NCBI GenBank assembly: GCA_037179385.1
Contig: CM074184.1
Location: 11,054,001 to 11,118,000, forward strand
Reading direction: 5' to 3'
From: Holothuria scabra
Lineage: Eukaryota > Echinodermata > Holothuroidea > Aspidochirotida > Holothuriidae
DNA length: 64,000 bases
In this document: one piece after another, positions 48,659 through 59,934 of the stretch
Layout: each line of letters begins with the position of its first letter
How positions within the stretch are numbered: position 1 is the first letter of the stretch
Notes under the pieces: model-generated
The model's input: the letters and a program-made list of their open reading frames with translations, nothing else
Told to the model about the DNA's origin: nothing
Databases searched by the model: none
Translations under genes and position numbers: made by a program

Positions 48659-50330
48659 AATTTGTGTGTGATGAAGTTTGGTGAGACCGTAAGTAAGCCT
48701 AGCACTACCGACATGTTGTTTGTGTAGCCTGTAGCATTAGGCCTGTACTAGGCTAGGCTAGGCCTAGCCATGTATGTAGAGTGTCCCCTTGGCTTGTTCA
48801 TGTTTGCAGAAATGTAGGCCTACAAACGGGTTAATTAGAAGGGGGTCATTCGTGATAAACATAGGTACATACAAAGCAAAAACTTTTCACTGCCATTATC
48901 CCTGCTGTGGCTTTGGCCCGACTATGTACTGTTGAAAAAGGAATATCAGTTCATGGATGTCAGTTAATGGTCCCTTGGACCTTATAAGTAATGTCATGGA
49001 GTGACCACACCATATGCAACCCCATATGCAACCCTAGACTTGGCATCACCTGTGTCCATTTTGGTGCTATGGTAGAAGGAAAAAGAGTGCCAACTCTGCC
49101 CTTAAGGGTGCCATGATTTTTGCTAATGGGTATTGTGACCCCTTCTAGGTTGTCAATCTAGGAGGGGTGTATGGAGGAGGGGGAGTTTGGTGTATTTAGA
49201 ACAGTTGTGGAAGCAGGGCCTTTGTGTTTGAGAGTGGTTGTTCATAGGGTTAACATATTTCTGTTAGCTGAGGTGGGACACTGGAACATATTTATTGAAG
49301 GTGAATATGGGAGACGGAATTTCGATTTTGGTAAAGACTTACAGGCGTAGCCTAGAAGTCAAATCGTGCATTATCTGAGACAGATTTTACTTGTTCCAAT
49401 TGTTTGCCCAAATGGGGTCAATTTGAGGACCTGGATGTTTTAAAGGGAAATGCTGCATATGTGTGACACTTTTTGCATGTTGTTGTTGTTTGCACATGTG
49501 CTAATCCCTCTTGATGAAAGAAAGATAACCTGAGTAAAATTGTCACTCAGCGAAGCACTAATTAATGAGTAATTAAACTTTCTGTGGTGTCTGAAAAATT
49601 TGTTTACCCAAACTATTATGTATGCAAAGCTGTGCCTGTCATATCTGTGTTTTGATATCTTCCAATCAAATCGTTACTGCTGTATACTTCAGCCTAAAAC
49701 AAACTGCCTTCACAATTGTCATGAACACATTTTACAATCGGAGGTTTGGCTTGTACGGCAATGCTCAGCCTAACACTGAAATCACTGTACTAGTTAAGTA
49801 CTGATTATATAGGCTAAGGCCTAAGCTACTGTAGGTCGAGTCAAAATGTTTGCATTTATACAGCAGACCACAATGTTAAACCTAATAAGGAGGTCAATTT
49901 GCTGCTGAAACATAAGATGCTTTGTAAATGACTCTTACATGATTCCTATTGTTTGGTTGTGGTTACATCTATTCAGTGATAATAGCATGTTCACTTTATA
50001 GAAGACCAAACTTGTAATCAAGAAATTGTTTGACATCAGACTGCTTTAGTTTAAAATGAAATGATTTCAATTCAGATTCACAAGCTCCATTAAATAACAT
50101 GACTTATAACCCTTTCGGTTTGTCAAACAAACCTGCTCAATTGAGCTGATATAAATTGTTTAACTACTGTACATAAGATCAATCATCTTCCCTCGACAAC
50201 ATTTGCCGAGGGAAGGGGTGGGGGTGGGGTCGGGGGAAAGAGGAGGGGTTTGGGCAAAAGAGTCCCATCATTTTTGTCTTGGATTGCAGAAAGAATGGTA
50301 ACACATTTTAGAAGGAAATTTGTTTCCATT
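48659..50330. other. Gene-free interval
   Basis: No gene is recognised. AGGCTAGGCTAGGCC words lie near 48750. Confidence 0.4.
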
Positions 50331-50840
50331 TTTGGTTCCCTGCGTTAGCAAAAGGAACCTATGTAGTCAGGTTGGCGTGTGTGTGTGTGTGTATGTGTGT
50401 GTATGTGTCTGTGACGCTAGCTTGGGTACGCTGTCACTTAAAAAGGGAAAGTTGGATTAAATTGAAACTTGGTATATAGAAGTGCCATAGTTTGAAGGTG
50501 TGCCCTATTGTTTTTGGTGGAGGTCAAAGGTCATTTGGGGTCACCAGAGGTCAAAAACTAAAAACCTTCTCAACACAATATTTCAAGGTAGGAAACTTGG
50601 ATAGATGTCATACTTGGTGTGTAGATGTGTTGTGGTGGTAAGGATGGAATCTGACATGTTTGGTGAAGGTCAAGTGGTCATCTGGAGTCATCAGGGGTCA
50701 AACACTGAAAAACGTTTTAACACAGTATTCTAAGGTAGAAAGGACAGATTTCAAATCAATCTGTGTTTGGTTAAGGTCAAAGGTCATCAAGGTCACTGGA
50801 GGTCAGCCACTGGAAATGTTATTTAGAGAATCTTGTAAGC
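50331..50840. repeat. Satellite array 1 with hairpin head and TG run
   Basis: A hairpin (GGTTCCCTGC...GCAAAAGGAACC) is followed by TATGTAGTCAG, a (TG)n run at 50380-50412 and about three diverged core units. AGGTCAAAGGTCA occurs near 50518 and 50775. The order matches arrays 2 and 3. Confidence 0.8.
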
Positions 50841-51605
50841 TAGATAAAGATAGGTTCAATAGAGTTTTTACCTCACCAGGTTTTGCATGCTTTCACACCC
50901 AAACACCTTGAAAATTTGGCCTTTATGTTTGTTAAGTAATGATTCCTTCGGGTTGGACACAGATTTTGGATCATTCAAAGTTTTAAGACGGCAACAACTG
51001 AAATCTGTAGATTTCAATGAGCACAGGTCACACTGCATTAATCTGGTCTCTCTGCCAGTGAAAGCAATGCATGGATTATACAGTATTGTCTCTTTACTAC
51101 TGCTGTGCTCTGTGGGGTAACCTAATCCTCATTCTATTATCACACCCCATTAATCACTTGTTTTCTGCTTAACTGCTGAATAAACCCTGTTTTCTGTGTA
51201 GAGATAGCAAACAGGACAAATGGTAGATTGTTTTAAAGTAATAGCAAGTTTTATTTGAGAGCAGGTAAAAGCAACTTGTGAGAGAAATACAAGGAGTGTT
51301 TTTCTCTCTCTGACCAAATTGTGTATTGTTCATTGGTGGTAATATGAAGTTTGATTACAAGCATAAATACATATGGAAATGAGGTAGTGTTTTTGAAGGA
51401 TCACCAAGCATTATGCAATTGAATGTAAGTAAGACCACAAAAATTTAATCATTGATATCATGTAATATTAGTACTAAAATATCCCTTGTGTGAAGATGTT
51501 ACAAACATGGAGTATGAGCTTCTGCTTAGCTCTATTTTGGAGACTGGCTGTACAGTTCTTATAATATCCAGCAAGGAACCACAGTGCCCATTGGGCTCTT
51601 GTTCC
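50841..51605. other. Gene-free interval
   Basis: No coding segment is recognised. Confidence 0.4.
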
Positions 51606-51666
51606 ATCCCTTCTCAACCTTTTGGCTAAGATCATGTGTACTTGTGTAATATCTGTTCTCTTCATC
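51606..51666 (+). pseudogene. U2 snRNA pseudogene (5' part)
   Basis: ATCCCTTCTCAACCTTTTGG followed by CTAAGATCATGTGTA and, after a short extra string, ATATCTGTTCT matches the 5' third of U2 snRNA (ATCGCTTCTCGGCCTTTTGG, CTAAGATCAAGTGTAGTATC). The branch-point pairing GTAGTA is disrupted by an insertion, so it is not functional. The rest of U2 (Sm site, 3' stem-loops) is not recognisable downstream. Confidence 0.8.
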
Positions 51667-51861
51667 CAGTCCAGAATGGAGCCATACATGACAGACCAAT
51701 AATGTAAATAGTCTGAAGGCCTTGAGGTTGGTCACATATTTTCCTTAGCTTTATTGGACATAATAGCTTCTTTGGGGAGCAGTTAAAGTTTGGCTTTGCC
51801 AAAGTTTCTTTGCCAGAGGGTCAGGAGGACTTTAGAAAATGGAAACTTGTCTCCCTTTTTT

Positions 51862-51909
51862 GATTCCTTGCCGTAGGCAGGCAAGGGATCTATGCGATGG
51901 TGATGTCGT

Positions 51910-51964
<55 letters not shown>

Positions 51965-54456
51965 TATGTGACGCTTTGGCTTGTAAACACGATATCTCAA
52001 GAAGGGTAAGTCCGAGGGATCTCATACTTGGCATGTGGATTGCCCATATTGAGTAGATGATCCCTATTGTTTTTGGTGGACGTCAAAGGTCACTTGGGGT
52101 CACGAGAGGTCAAAAGGTCAAAATCTTGTAAACACGATATCTCGAGAACGGTACATGTGACTATGCTCATATTTGGTGTGTAGATTGGTCATATTGAGTA
52201 GATGATCCCTATCGATTTTCTTGGAGGTCAAAGGTCATTTGGGGTCACGAGAGGTCAATGGGTAAATTCCTTAGAAATTGCTTGTAAACACGGTATCTCA
52301 AGAAGGGTAAGTGTGACTATGCTCATATTTGGTGTGTGCATTGGCCATATTGAGTAGATGATCCCTATTGTTTTTGGTGTAGATCAAAGGTCATTTGGGG
52401 TCACTAGAGGTCAAAAGGTCAAAACTTCGTAAACACGATATCTGGAGAACGGTACATGTGACTATGCTCATATTTGGTGTGTGGATTGGTCATATTGAGT
52501 AGATGATCCCTATTGATTTTTGTGGAGGTCAAAGGTCATTTGGGGTCACGAGAGGTCAATAGGTAAATTCCTTAGAAATTGCTTGTAAACACGATATCTC
52601 GAGAACGGTACATGTGACTATGCTCATATTTGATGTGTGGGTTGGTCATATTGAGTAGATGATCCCTATTGTTTTTGGTGAAGGTCAAAGGTCATTTGGG
52701 GTCACGAGAGGTCAAAACGTCAAAACTTCGTAAACACGATATCTCAAGAACGGTACATGTGACTATACTCATATTTGCTTTGTAGGTTGGTCATATCGAG
52801 TAGATGATCCATATTGTTTTTGGTGGAGGTCAAAGTTTATTTGGGGTCACGAGAGGTCAAAAGGTCAAAACTTCATAAACACGATATCTCGAGAACAGTA
52901 CATGTGACTATACTCATATTTGGTGTGTAGGTTGGCCATATTGAGTAGATGATCCCTATCGTTTTTGGTGGAGGTCAAAGGTCATGTGGGGTCACGAGAG
53001 GTCAAAAGGTCAAAACTTCGTAAACACGATATCTGGAGAACGGTACATGTGACCATACTCATATTTGGTGTGTGGGTTGGTCATATCGAGAAGATGATGC
53101 ATATTGTTTTTGGTGGAGGTCAAAGGTCATTTGGGGTCACGAGAGGTCAAAAGGTCAAAACTTCATAAACAGGATATCTCGAGAATGGTACATGTGACTA
53201 TGCTCATATTTGGTGTGTGGATTGGTCATATTAAGTAGATGATCCCTGTCGATTTTCGTGGAGGTCAAAGGTCATTTGGGGTCAGGAGAGGTCAAAAGGT
53301 CAAAACTTCGTAAACACGATATCTCGAGAACGGTACATGTGATTATACTCATATTTGGTGTGTGGGTTGGTCATATTGAGTAGATGATCCCTTTTATTTT
53401 TGGTGGAGGTCAAAGGTCATTTGGGGTCACGAGAGGTCAAAAGGTCAAAACTTCATAAACACGGTATCTCGAGAATGGTACATGTGACTATGCTCATATT
53501 TGGTGTGTGGGTTGGTCATATTGAGTAGATGATCCCTTTTATTTTTGGTGGAGGTCAAAGGTCATTTGGGGTCACGAGAGGTCAAAAGGTCAAAACTTCA
53601 TAAACCCGGTATCTCGAGAATGGTACATGTGACTATGCTCATATTTAGTGTGTGGGTTGGTCATATTGAGTAGATAATCCCTATTGATTTTCGTGGAGGT
53701 CAAAGGTCATTTGGGGTCACGAGAGGTCAATAGGTAAATTTCTTAAAAATTGCTTTTAAACACGGTATCTCAAGAAGAGTAAGTGTGACTAATCTCATAT
53801 TCGGTGTGTGCCTTGGCCATATTGAGTAGATGATCCCTACTGTTTTTGGTGGAGATCAAAGGTCATTTGGGGTCACGAGAGGTCAAAAGGTAAAAACTTC
53901 GTAAACACAATATCTCGAGAACGGTACATGTGACTATACTCATATTTGGCGAGTGTGTTGGCCATATTGAGTAGATGATCCCTATCGTTTTTGGTGGAGG
54001 TCAAAGGTCATTTGGGGTCATGAGAGGTCAAAAGGTCAAAACTTCAGAACACGATATCTCAAGAACGGTACATGTGACTGTGCTCATATTTAGTGTGTGG
54101 ATTGGTCATATTGAGTAGATGATCCCTATTGATTTTCTGAAAGGTCAAAGTTCATTTGGAGTCAGCATGTTCAAAGCCTGACAAGCTTTCCTGCACAGTC
54201 TTTCAAGAAATGTCACTTGTAGGGTCCTGTAACTTGTCCTGTAGATGGCACATAGTGAATACATGGTCCCAGAAGTTTTTGGTGGAGGTCAAATGTCATT
54301 TGGGTTCACAACAGGCAAGGGGGATCTCAATGTAGGAAGATTGGATGCCTTGCATGTGTACTTTGTGGGCACATTATGGAGCCCTGTTAATTGAAAAACA
54401 TTGCCAAGCAATGTCAGTGTGAAAAAAGGCCTTACATTTCAGCGGCAAGGAATCAC
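51862..54456. repeat. Satellite array 2: ~145-bp units bounded by a 13-bp inverted repeat
   Basis: TGATTCCTTGCCG (51862-51874) and CGGCAAGGAATCA (54444-54456) are exact inverted copies. Inside come a hairpin (CCTTGCC/GGCAAGG), a TG run at 51908-51964, then about 14 units. The ACACGATATCTCGAG step recurs every 143-147 bp in most units (for example 52727, 52870, 53015, 53159, 53303, 53450, 53594); some units carry an extra ~13 bp. Each unit carries GGAGGTCAAAGGTCATTTGG then GGTCACGAGAGGTCAAAAGG. Head hairpin, microsatellite and tandem core recall Helitron-related HINE/pearl elements (inference). Confidence 0.9.
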
Positions 54457-54927
54457 TAAGCCTTTTGGCTTTCTGGTTAATGTTGATAATGACCCCCTCT
54501 CTCTTTCTACCTTCTTCTTGTGACTACATACTGTAGAGCAAACTTTAGTGAGCAAACCTAGCCTACTCTTCTGCAGAAAGTGTGTGGAAGAAAATAATGC
54601 TTGATAAATATCTAGGTGTCATTCCTCCTGTCCTGTTCTGTTGTAGTTTTTGTCACTAATACTTGCACTTTGAATACTTTATCTTACTTAATTTCTTTGT
54701 GCCAAGTGGCACATAAATAAGGCCTCCACACTCTTTTCCCAAACTATTCTTTTTGAATACCAAAAGAGTGTTTTGTTCACAAGAGGTTGTGTAGATTAGG
54801 AGGGTGTTAAGGGTTAGGTGAAGTGGACAGTGAAATCAATTCTTTTTTTCGCAGATTTCATTACTTTTCATTTCTGTGTTGTGTGATGTTTTACTCTCTC
54901 ATTTCACTCTTTCATTTGTACTTTCAG
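54457..54927. other. Intron-like interval
   Basis: No feature is seen until the pyrimidine-rich acceptor at 54900-54927. Confidence 0.4.
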
Positions 54928-55183
54928 GTGTTGGTATAATGATATAAGTCATATATGTGAACCATGCTATAATTGCTCAGTAAAAGAGTTACAAGATGGG
55001 CACCCAAGAGAGTGTAGAGGTTTGCCTTTTCCGACCTACTGTGAACACGTTGCAAGAGGGGGAGACATTGCAACCTCAATACCAAAACTTCATAGTGAGT
55101 ATTTGAACTCTGACTACAATTCATTCAATTGTTTCATGAAATGGGAAAGGGAACATGCTGGTATTGAACATCCAACCTGGAAG
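54928..55183 (+). CDS. Candidate third exon: cysteine-rich, TNF-receptor-like module
   Basis: A strong acceptor (CTTTCATTTGTACTTTCAG) precedes 256 bp that stay open and end in phase 0 at AAG|GTATGG. The single leading base completes the glycine codon begun at 39487-39488. The peptide opens CWYNDISHICEPCYNC (cysteine spacing 8-2-2), with further cysteines 15 and 8 residues on, and a last one about 33 residues later. The pattern of an aromatic, a DI/DL pair and CxxC resembles the ligand-binding module of the TNF receptors BCMA and TACI. An extracellular ligand-binding or secreted role is inferred. No transmembrane segment is visible. The exon is convincing; the family is uncertain. Confidence 0.5.
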
Positions 55184-55421
55184 GTATGGTTGGTAATTTG
55201 GGAGTGCCAAGAGGATTTTTTTTCACATAGTATATTTCTCCTAGAGAATACAAGAAATCGTGTGATCCCTACAATAAATTAATTTCTAAGTTTAAGTGAA
55301 CTTTGGTGTGGCTGTGTGAGATGTAATTGACCTCTGACAGTTGGGGTTGGAAATTTGATGTGTCACAAAAGACAATAGAAAAGTGAAATTTACAGAAATG
55401 CATTGTAAGTTCCCCCAATTA

Positions 55422-55513
55422 GGGGAGAGTCATTTATCTAACTGGCCAGTCGGGCACAGAAAATACATAAGGAACTTGGCAATAACCACCAGTTAGGTAA
55501 AATGACTCTGCCC
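55422..55513. repeat. Small foldback, 92 bp
   Basis: GGGGAGAGTCATTTATCTAA then CTGG is repeated in reverse at CCAGTTAGGTAAAATGACTC then TGCCC (55489-55513). Confidence 0.8.
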
Positions 55514-56290
55514 TTATGCATGTACAGTATGGAAATTATCCATGAGTAAATTGCCAGGGTTGAGGTTTTTGGCCAAAGTTGTTGTCTGTGTATTTAGCAT
55601 TTGCATGAGTTCAGGTGAAACTTGTGACAATATGGTTTTGGTTAGGCATAAAATTGGCATCTGTCTGTTGCCCACTTCAAAGGGCACAGTTTGAGAAGAT
55701 TAAGCTTTAAATTGTAAAATTTTAAATTTTAAATTATGAAAATTAGAACAGAGAGAAGAACTTCTGTTTGCATATCAGCTTGAACTGGTTTCCTTGTTGA
55801 CCAAATGTAAACCTGCTTCAAGTGAACATTGTGATATTGCATACCACACATTTTTCCAACAAATGTGAAATTAAGGTACTAGATTTTTCTATTTGTTTTT
55901 TATTTATGCCTGTTCGACATGCAAAAACAAAAGTACTACCATACCTGGACGTTCTTGTTGTTTAGAATTAGTCTTGGAAAATTGGTAATGTCACCTCTTC
56001 AATTTCCAAGCCCTGAAAAGTTAGGACATTTTGGAAAGAATTTGAAAGGTCTTGTAAGTTTATGCACAATGATGTGAACCCAACAACTGTGACACAGTAA
56101 ATGGATGCTGCATAATCTGGTTATGAATATTCACATCATTTTATTGTCCCTATTACTGGGAACTGATTACCCCCAGAGATTGTAGACGTAAGCTGCTTTA
56201 CTATAAACATAAATTAATTGAGATGGTTATTATTAGATCCCTTCAATCTGCATCATGGCAAATTATTTACCTCATTCTATTGTTTGACAG
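55514..56290. other. Interval without recognised exon
   Basis: I looked here for missing Sema-domain exons and saw none. Confidence 0.4.
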
Positions 56291-56379
56291 TACCAGACAA
56301 TAGGCAAGGGAACTTCAGTCAGAATGGAGACAGGTGGGTGGTATTTGTGTACACAGAGGAAGCAGAGGAACATCCAGGG
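56291..56379 (+). CDS. SEMA: Semaphorin, internal Sema-domain exon
   Basis: The acceptor TTGTTTGACAG is followed by 89 bp with two bases of a split codon, reading PDNRQGNFSQNGDRWVVFVY then TEEAEEHPG, and a GTAAGT donor in phase 0 at 56380. In semaphorins this position holds a D-x-V-Y-F-F-F-x-E-x-A beta strand, immediately before the YSRVARVCK segment. Here it reads DRWVVFVYTEEA, and the next exon supplies YSRVAKVCK in the matching phase. Semaphorins are secreted or membrane ligands of plexins that guide axons and cell movement. The roughly 200 residues of Sema domain that should precede this exon were not found in the window. Confidence 0.75.
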
Positions 56380-57540
56380 GTAAGTTATTTGATTTTTTGA
56401 AGTTATACCCTCAACGTCTGTCCTGCCTGGTTTAAAGGAGAAGGCAACCAACGAATTTTACACCTATCAGCTAGTAGAGACCACAATTCTAACACATTTT
56501 CTGAAAAAAGCTAATCGAATCAGCATAGTTCCAAATTTTTATGAATTTTTCAATTATTTTTCTTCCCTAATGAATCCCCATGATGTTCATAGCCATTTTC
56601 TGGTTTTCAAAAAAAGAGGGCGCTTTAATATGACGTAAACAAGCCACATCGTAAGTTATACGATTTCCCATTCATTGCACATGGCGTGTACACTATTCCG
56701 CAAACTGAAGGGCTGTATAAAAAAAGGTCTGAGCCTTCCAGGGGCAATACAGTCTGTATATACCCATCCTAGCCTTGAAAATATGTCTAGGAGGACTAGA
56801 TAGCATTGCCGACAGCTTTGGCAATCTCAAAAGATTGTTAGGACCTCACTAGGCCTAATGAAGCTGGCGATTGCTGTTTCACTACGGTAAGAATTGCAAA
56901 CTGCCTACCTTCAGCCTTGTCGTTATGTTCACTCAGTCTTCTCTTCTTTGCCTCAACTAAACAAATATCGGCAGTCAAAAAATCCGCATAGGGACTATTC
57001 TGGTATCTTTCTCAAAAGCACTTCCCCAAGATACTGTTAGCTCACTTGCTATTTGCGTAGAAAACAGACAAGATTATACAGGTTCCGACTAGTGTCAAAA
57101 CTGGTTCAAGTGCTAAGCGTACTAGCCACATACTAGAACCTTCATAAGAGATCCCGCCGACTGCCACTTTGTCCTGTTTTCTTTCTATACAAACGTTCCC
57201 GTCCTATATTCCATGTTTAGCGAGACAGTGTATGACAAAGAGTTCGAGTACATCCTGCTCGTAAGTTGTAACGTTAAATTCTGTGCACAGTGTTTTCACA
57301 ATGGACACTGCACAACAGTTAACTGTGTATTAGTCAAGGTCACTCTGCCATGAGAACGTGTTTCAGTTCTCTAAATACAGTTATTTCCTTTCATCAGGGT
57401 TACCCGAACTGTAAGGGTACAGGCAAAGTGTATGGTGACAGACAGCGGTGCGATGGTGTTGCCAATTACGCAAATTATTTTTTCATGCCCTTGTTAAAAA
57501 CCTGTTTTTGGTTTCGATGAAAGAGAAACCTATGCATTCA
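56380..57540. other. Semaphorin intron, first part
   Basis: No bounded element is resolved. AAAGGAGAAGGCAACC near 56435 looks like the start of a repeat, but its partner end was not found. Confidence 0.4.
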
Positions 57541-59300
57541 CGATGGCATGTGTGTGTATGTATGTGTGTATGTATGTGCGTGTGTGTGTGTGGATGGGTT
57601 TGTCTTTGTGTAAAACAGAGGACCTAAACAATAGACTTCCAGGTCCTCGGTAGTAAATTCAAAAGATTTCTCAAGTCCTCGGTTGTCTAACAATAGACAG
57701 TCTATTGTGAAGGTTAGGGTTAAGTAAGCAGACACAATGGAGATAACAATGAAGTCCTCAGTTGTGTGTAAAAACACGACTGTGTGTGTGTATGTGTGTA
57801 TGTGTGTGTGTTTGTGACACTTTGCTTGTTTACACGATATCTTGAGAAGGGAAGATCTGACACTTCTCAAACTTGGTACACAGATACCCCATTCTGAGAG
57901 GAAGAACCCTATTTATTTTGGTGGAGTTCAAAGGTCATCTGGGGTCACAGGGGGTCAAAAACCAAAATCCTTGTTTACACAATATCTCAAGACAGGAAAC
58001 TTGGATTAATTTCAAACTTGATATATTGATGCGTTATGATGTAAGGAAGAACCTTATCGAATTTGGTGGAGGTCAAAGGTCATTTGGGGTCACGTGGGGT
58101 CAAACCCTGGAATCCTTGTTTACATAATATCTCATGGTAGAAAACTTGGATTAATTTCAAACTTGATATGTTGATGCGTTATGATGTAAGGAAGAACCCT
58201 TTTGATTTTGGTGGAGGTCAAAGGTCATTTGGGGTCACATGGGGTCAAACCCCGAAATCCTTGTTTACACTATATCTCATGGTAGAAAGCTAAGATTAAT
58301 TTCAAACTTGATATATTGATGCGTTATGATGTAAGGAAGAACCCTATTGATTTTGGTGGAGGTCAAAGGTCATTTGGGTTCACATGGGGTCAAACTCTGA
58401 AATCCTTGTTTGCATGATATCTCATGGTAGGAAACTTGGATTAATTTCATACTTGATATGTGGATGTGTTATGATGTTAGAAAGAACGCGATGTATTTTC
58501 GTGGAGGTCAAAGGTCATTTGGGGTCACATGGGGTCAAAACCTGAAATCCTTGTTTACATGATACATTATGGTAGGAAACTTGGATTCATTTTAATCTTG
58601 ATAGGCTGATGCGTTATGATGTAAGAAAGAACCCGATTTATTTTCGTGGAGGTCAAAGGTCATTTGGGGTCACATGGGGTCACACCCCAAAATCCTGGTT
58701 TACACTATATCTCAAGGTAGGAAACTTTGATTCATTTCAAACTTGATATGTGGATGCATTACGATGTAAGAAATAACCCAATAAATTTTGGTGGAGGTCA
58801 AAGGTCATTTGGGGTCACATGGGGTCAAACTCCAAACTTCTTGTTCACACTATATCTCAAGGTAGGAAGCTTGGATTGATTTCAAACTTGATATGTTGAT
58901 GCGTTATGATGGGAGGAAGAACCCTATTGATTTTGGTAGAGGTCAAAGGTCATTTGGGGTCATAGGGATCAAACTCAGAAAAACTTGTTTAGGATAGCTC
59001 AAGGTATGAAAGGTGGATGGATTTCAAAATTAGTATGTAAATGAATAGTGGTGAGAAGATGGTCTGTATCAGGTTTTTTTGTGGAGGTGAAAGGACATCT
59101 GGGATCATGATCGGTCAAACTTTGAAAAACTTGTCAAAATGGGATAACTCAAGGTAGGAAACTTGCATGGATTTCCTAATTAGTATGTGGATGTGTTATG
59201 GTGAGTTGAAAGTACTGTACTGTACCTGTTGCTTTTGGTGGAGGTCAATGGTCATCTGGTATCACCTGGCATCAAACTCTGAAAACCTTGTTTGCAGAAT
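57496..59300. repeat. Satellite array 3, ~145-bp units
   Basis: Head hairpin GGTTTCGATGAAAGAGAAACC, a TG run (57547-57592), a 190-bp interruption, a second TG run (57780-57812), then about eight or nine units. The TTGTTTACA...ATATCTCA step falls near 57970, 58115, 58260, 58405, 58549, 58694 and 58840. AGGTCAAAGGTCATTTGGGG is present in seven units. The period equals that of array 2 though the sequences have diverged. Confidence 0.88.
57594..57780. repeat. Insert splitting the TG run, with repeated GTCCTCGGT words
   Basis: AGGTCCTCGGTAGT (57647), AAGTCCTCGGTTGTCT (57674) and AAGTCCTCAGTTGTGT (57751) recur, and the insert starts with GAGGACC in reverse orientation. It lies between two TG tracts of the satellite head. 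Confidence 0.6.
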
Positions 59301-59634
59301 ATCTTAAGGCACAGTATGAAATTTGACTTTTTGAATGGAGAAATGTTTTGGTTAAAAGAAAAACCAGTCACTTACAGGTGGAGACAAAGGTTATTTTGGG
59401 TCACCAGTTGTTACAAGGAATGTAGCATTTTATTGAAAAGAGCATGTATGTATCATCGAAACCTCAATGCATTTTTGCATTTTTGGTTCTTATTCCATTA
59501 CATATGCAGAGCACCACACACAATGGCAGAGGTGAAAAGTAGATGAAAGAATTGGGAGAAATCAGCAAGATTATATATCCTTGCTGTCAGAGAGACATTC
59601 AGCTTATAATGGTGATCTATTTCACATTTACATA
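59301..59634. other. Semaphorin intron, no feature
   Basis: Nothing recognisable between array 3 and the next satellite head. Confidence 0.4.
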
Positions 59635-59830
59635 TGAACCTGTTTGATTTTGATGAAAAAGAAACCCATGCAGTTATGATGGCATGTGTATGTGCAGTAT
59701 GTGAGACACTTTGCTCATCAACTCAATATCTCAAGAAGGGAAACTTGTTTCAAACTTGGTTCATGGATACCGAATATTGATAGGAATATCTCTTATGAAT
59801 TTGATGGAGGTCAAAGGTCATTTGGGATAC
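59635..59830. repeat. Satellite head plus one unit
   Basis: The head GATTTTGATGAAAAAGAAACC then CATGCAGTTATGATGGCATG copies the head at 57.5 kb. It is followed by a short TG stretch, ATATCTCAAGAAGGG and GGAGGTCAAAGGTCATTTGG. Confidence 0.8.
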
Positions 59831-59934
59831 AGTAAACCCTTCCATGTGTAAAATCCCTAAGGCCTTTCCTTTTTCATTGGTGATGACACTCATTTGGTTA
59901 AACTGTGTTGAAAAATTAAGCCTTACTACTTTAA

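Noticed and set aside
51783..52034. ORF encoding a His/Thr-rich peptide
   Set aside because: It is a translation of the TG/CA microsatellite.
52080..54140. CRISPR or coding repeat in the 145-bp array
   Set aside because: Units are fully tandem without unique spacers, and the open frames inside (for example 52965-53168) are frame accidents of a repeat.
54928..56379. Joining the cysteine-rich exon directly to the semaphorin exon
   Set aside because: Donor phase 0 against acceptor phase 1 breaks the frame, and the missing Sema N-terminal region would not be accounted for.
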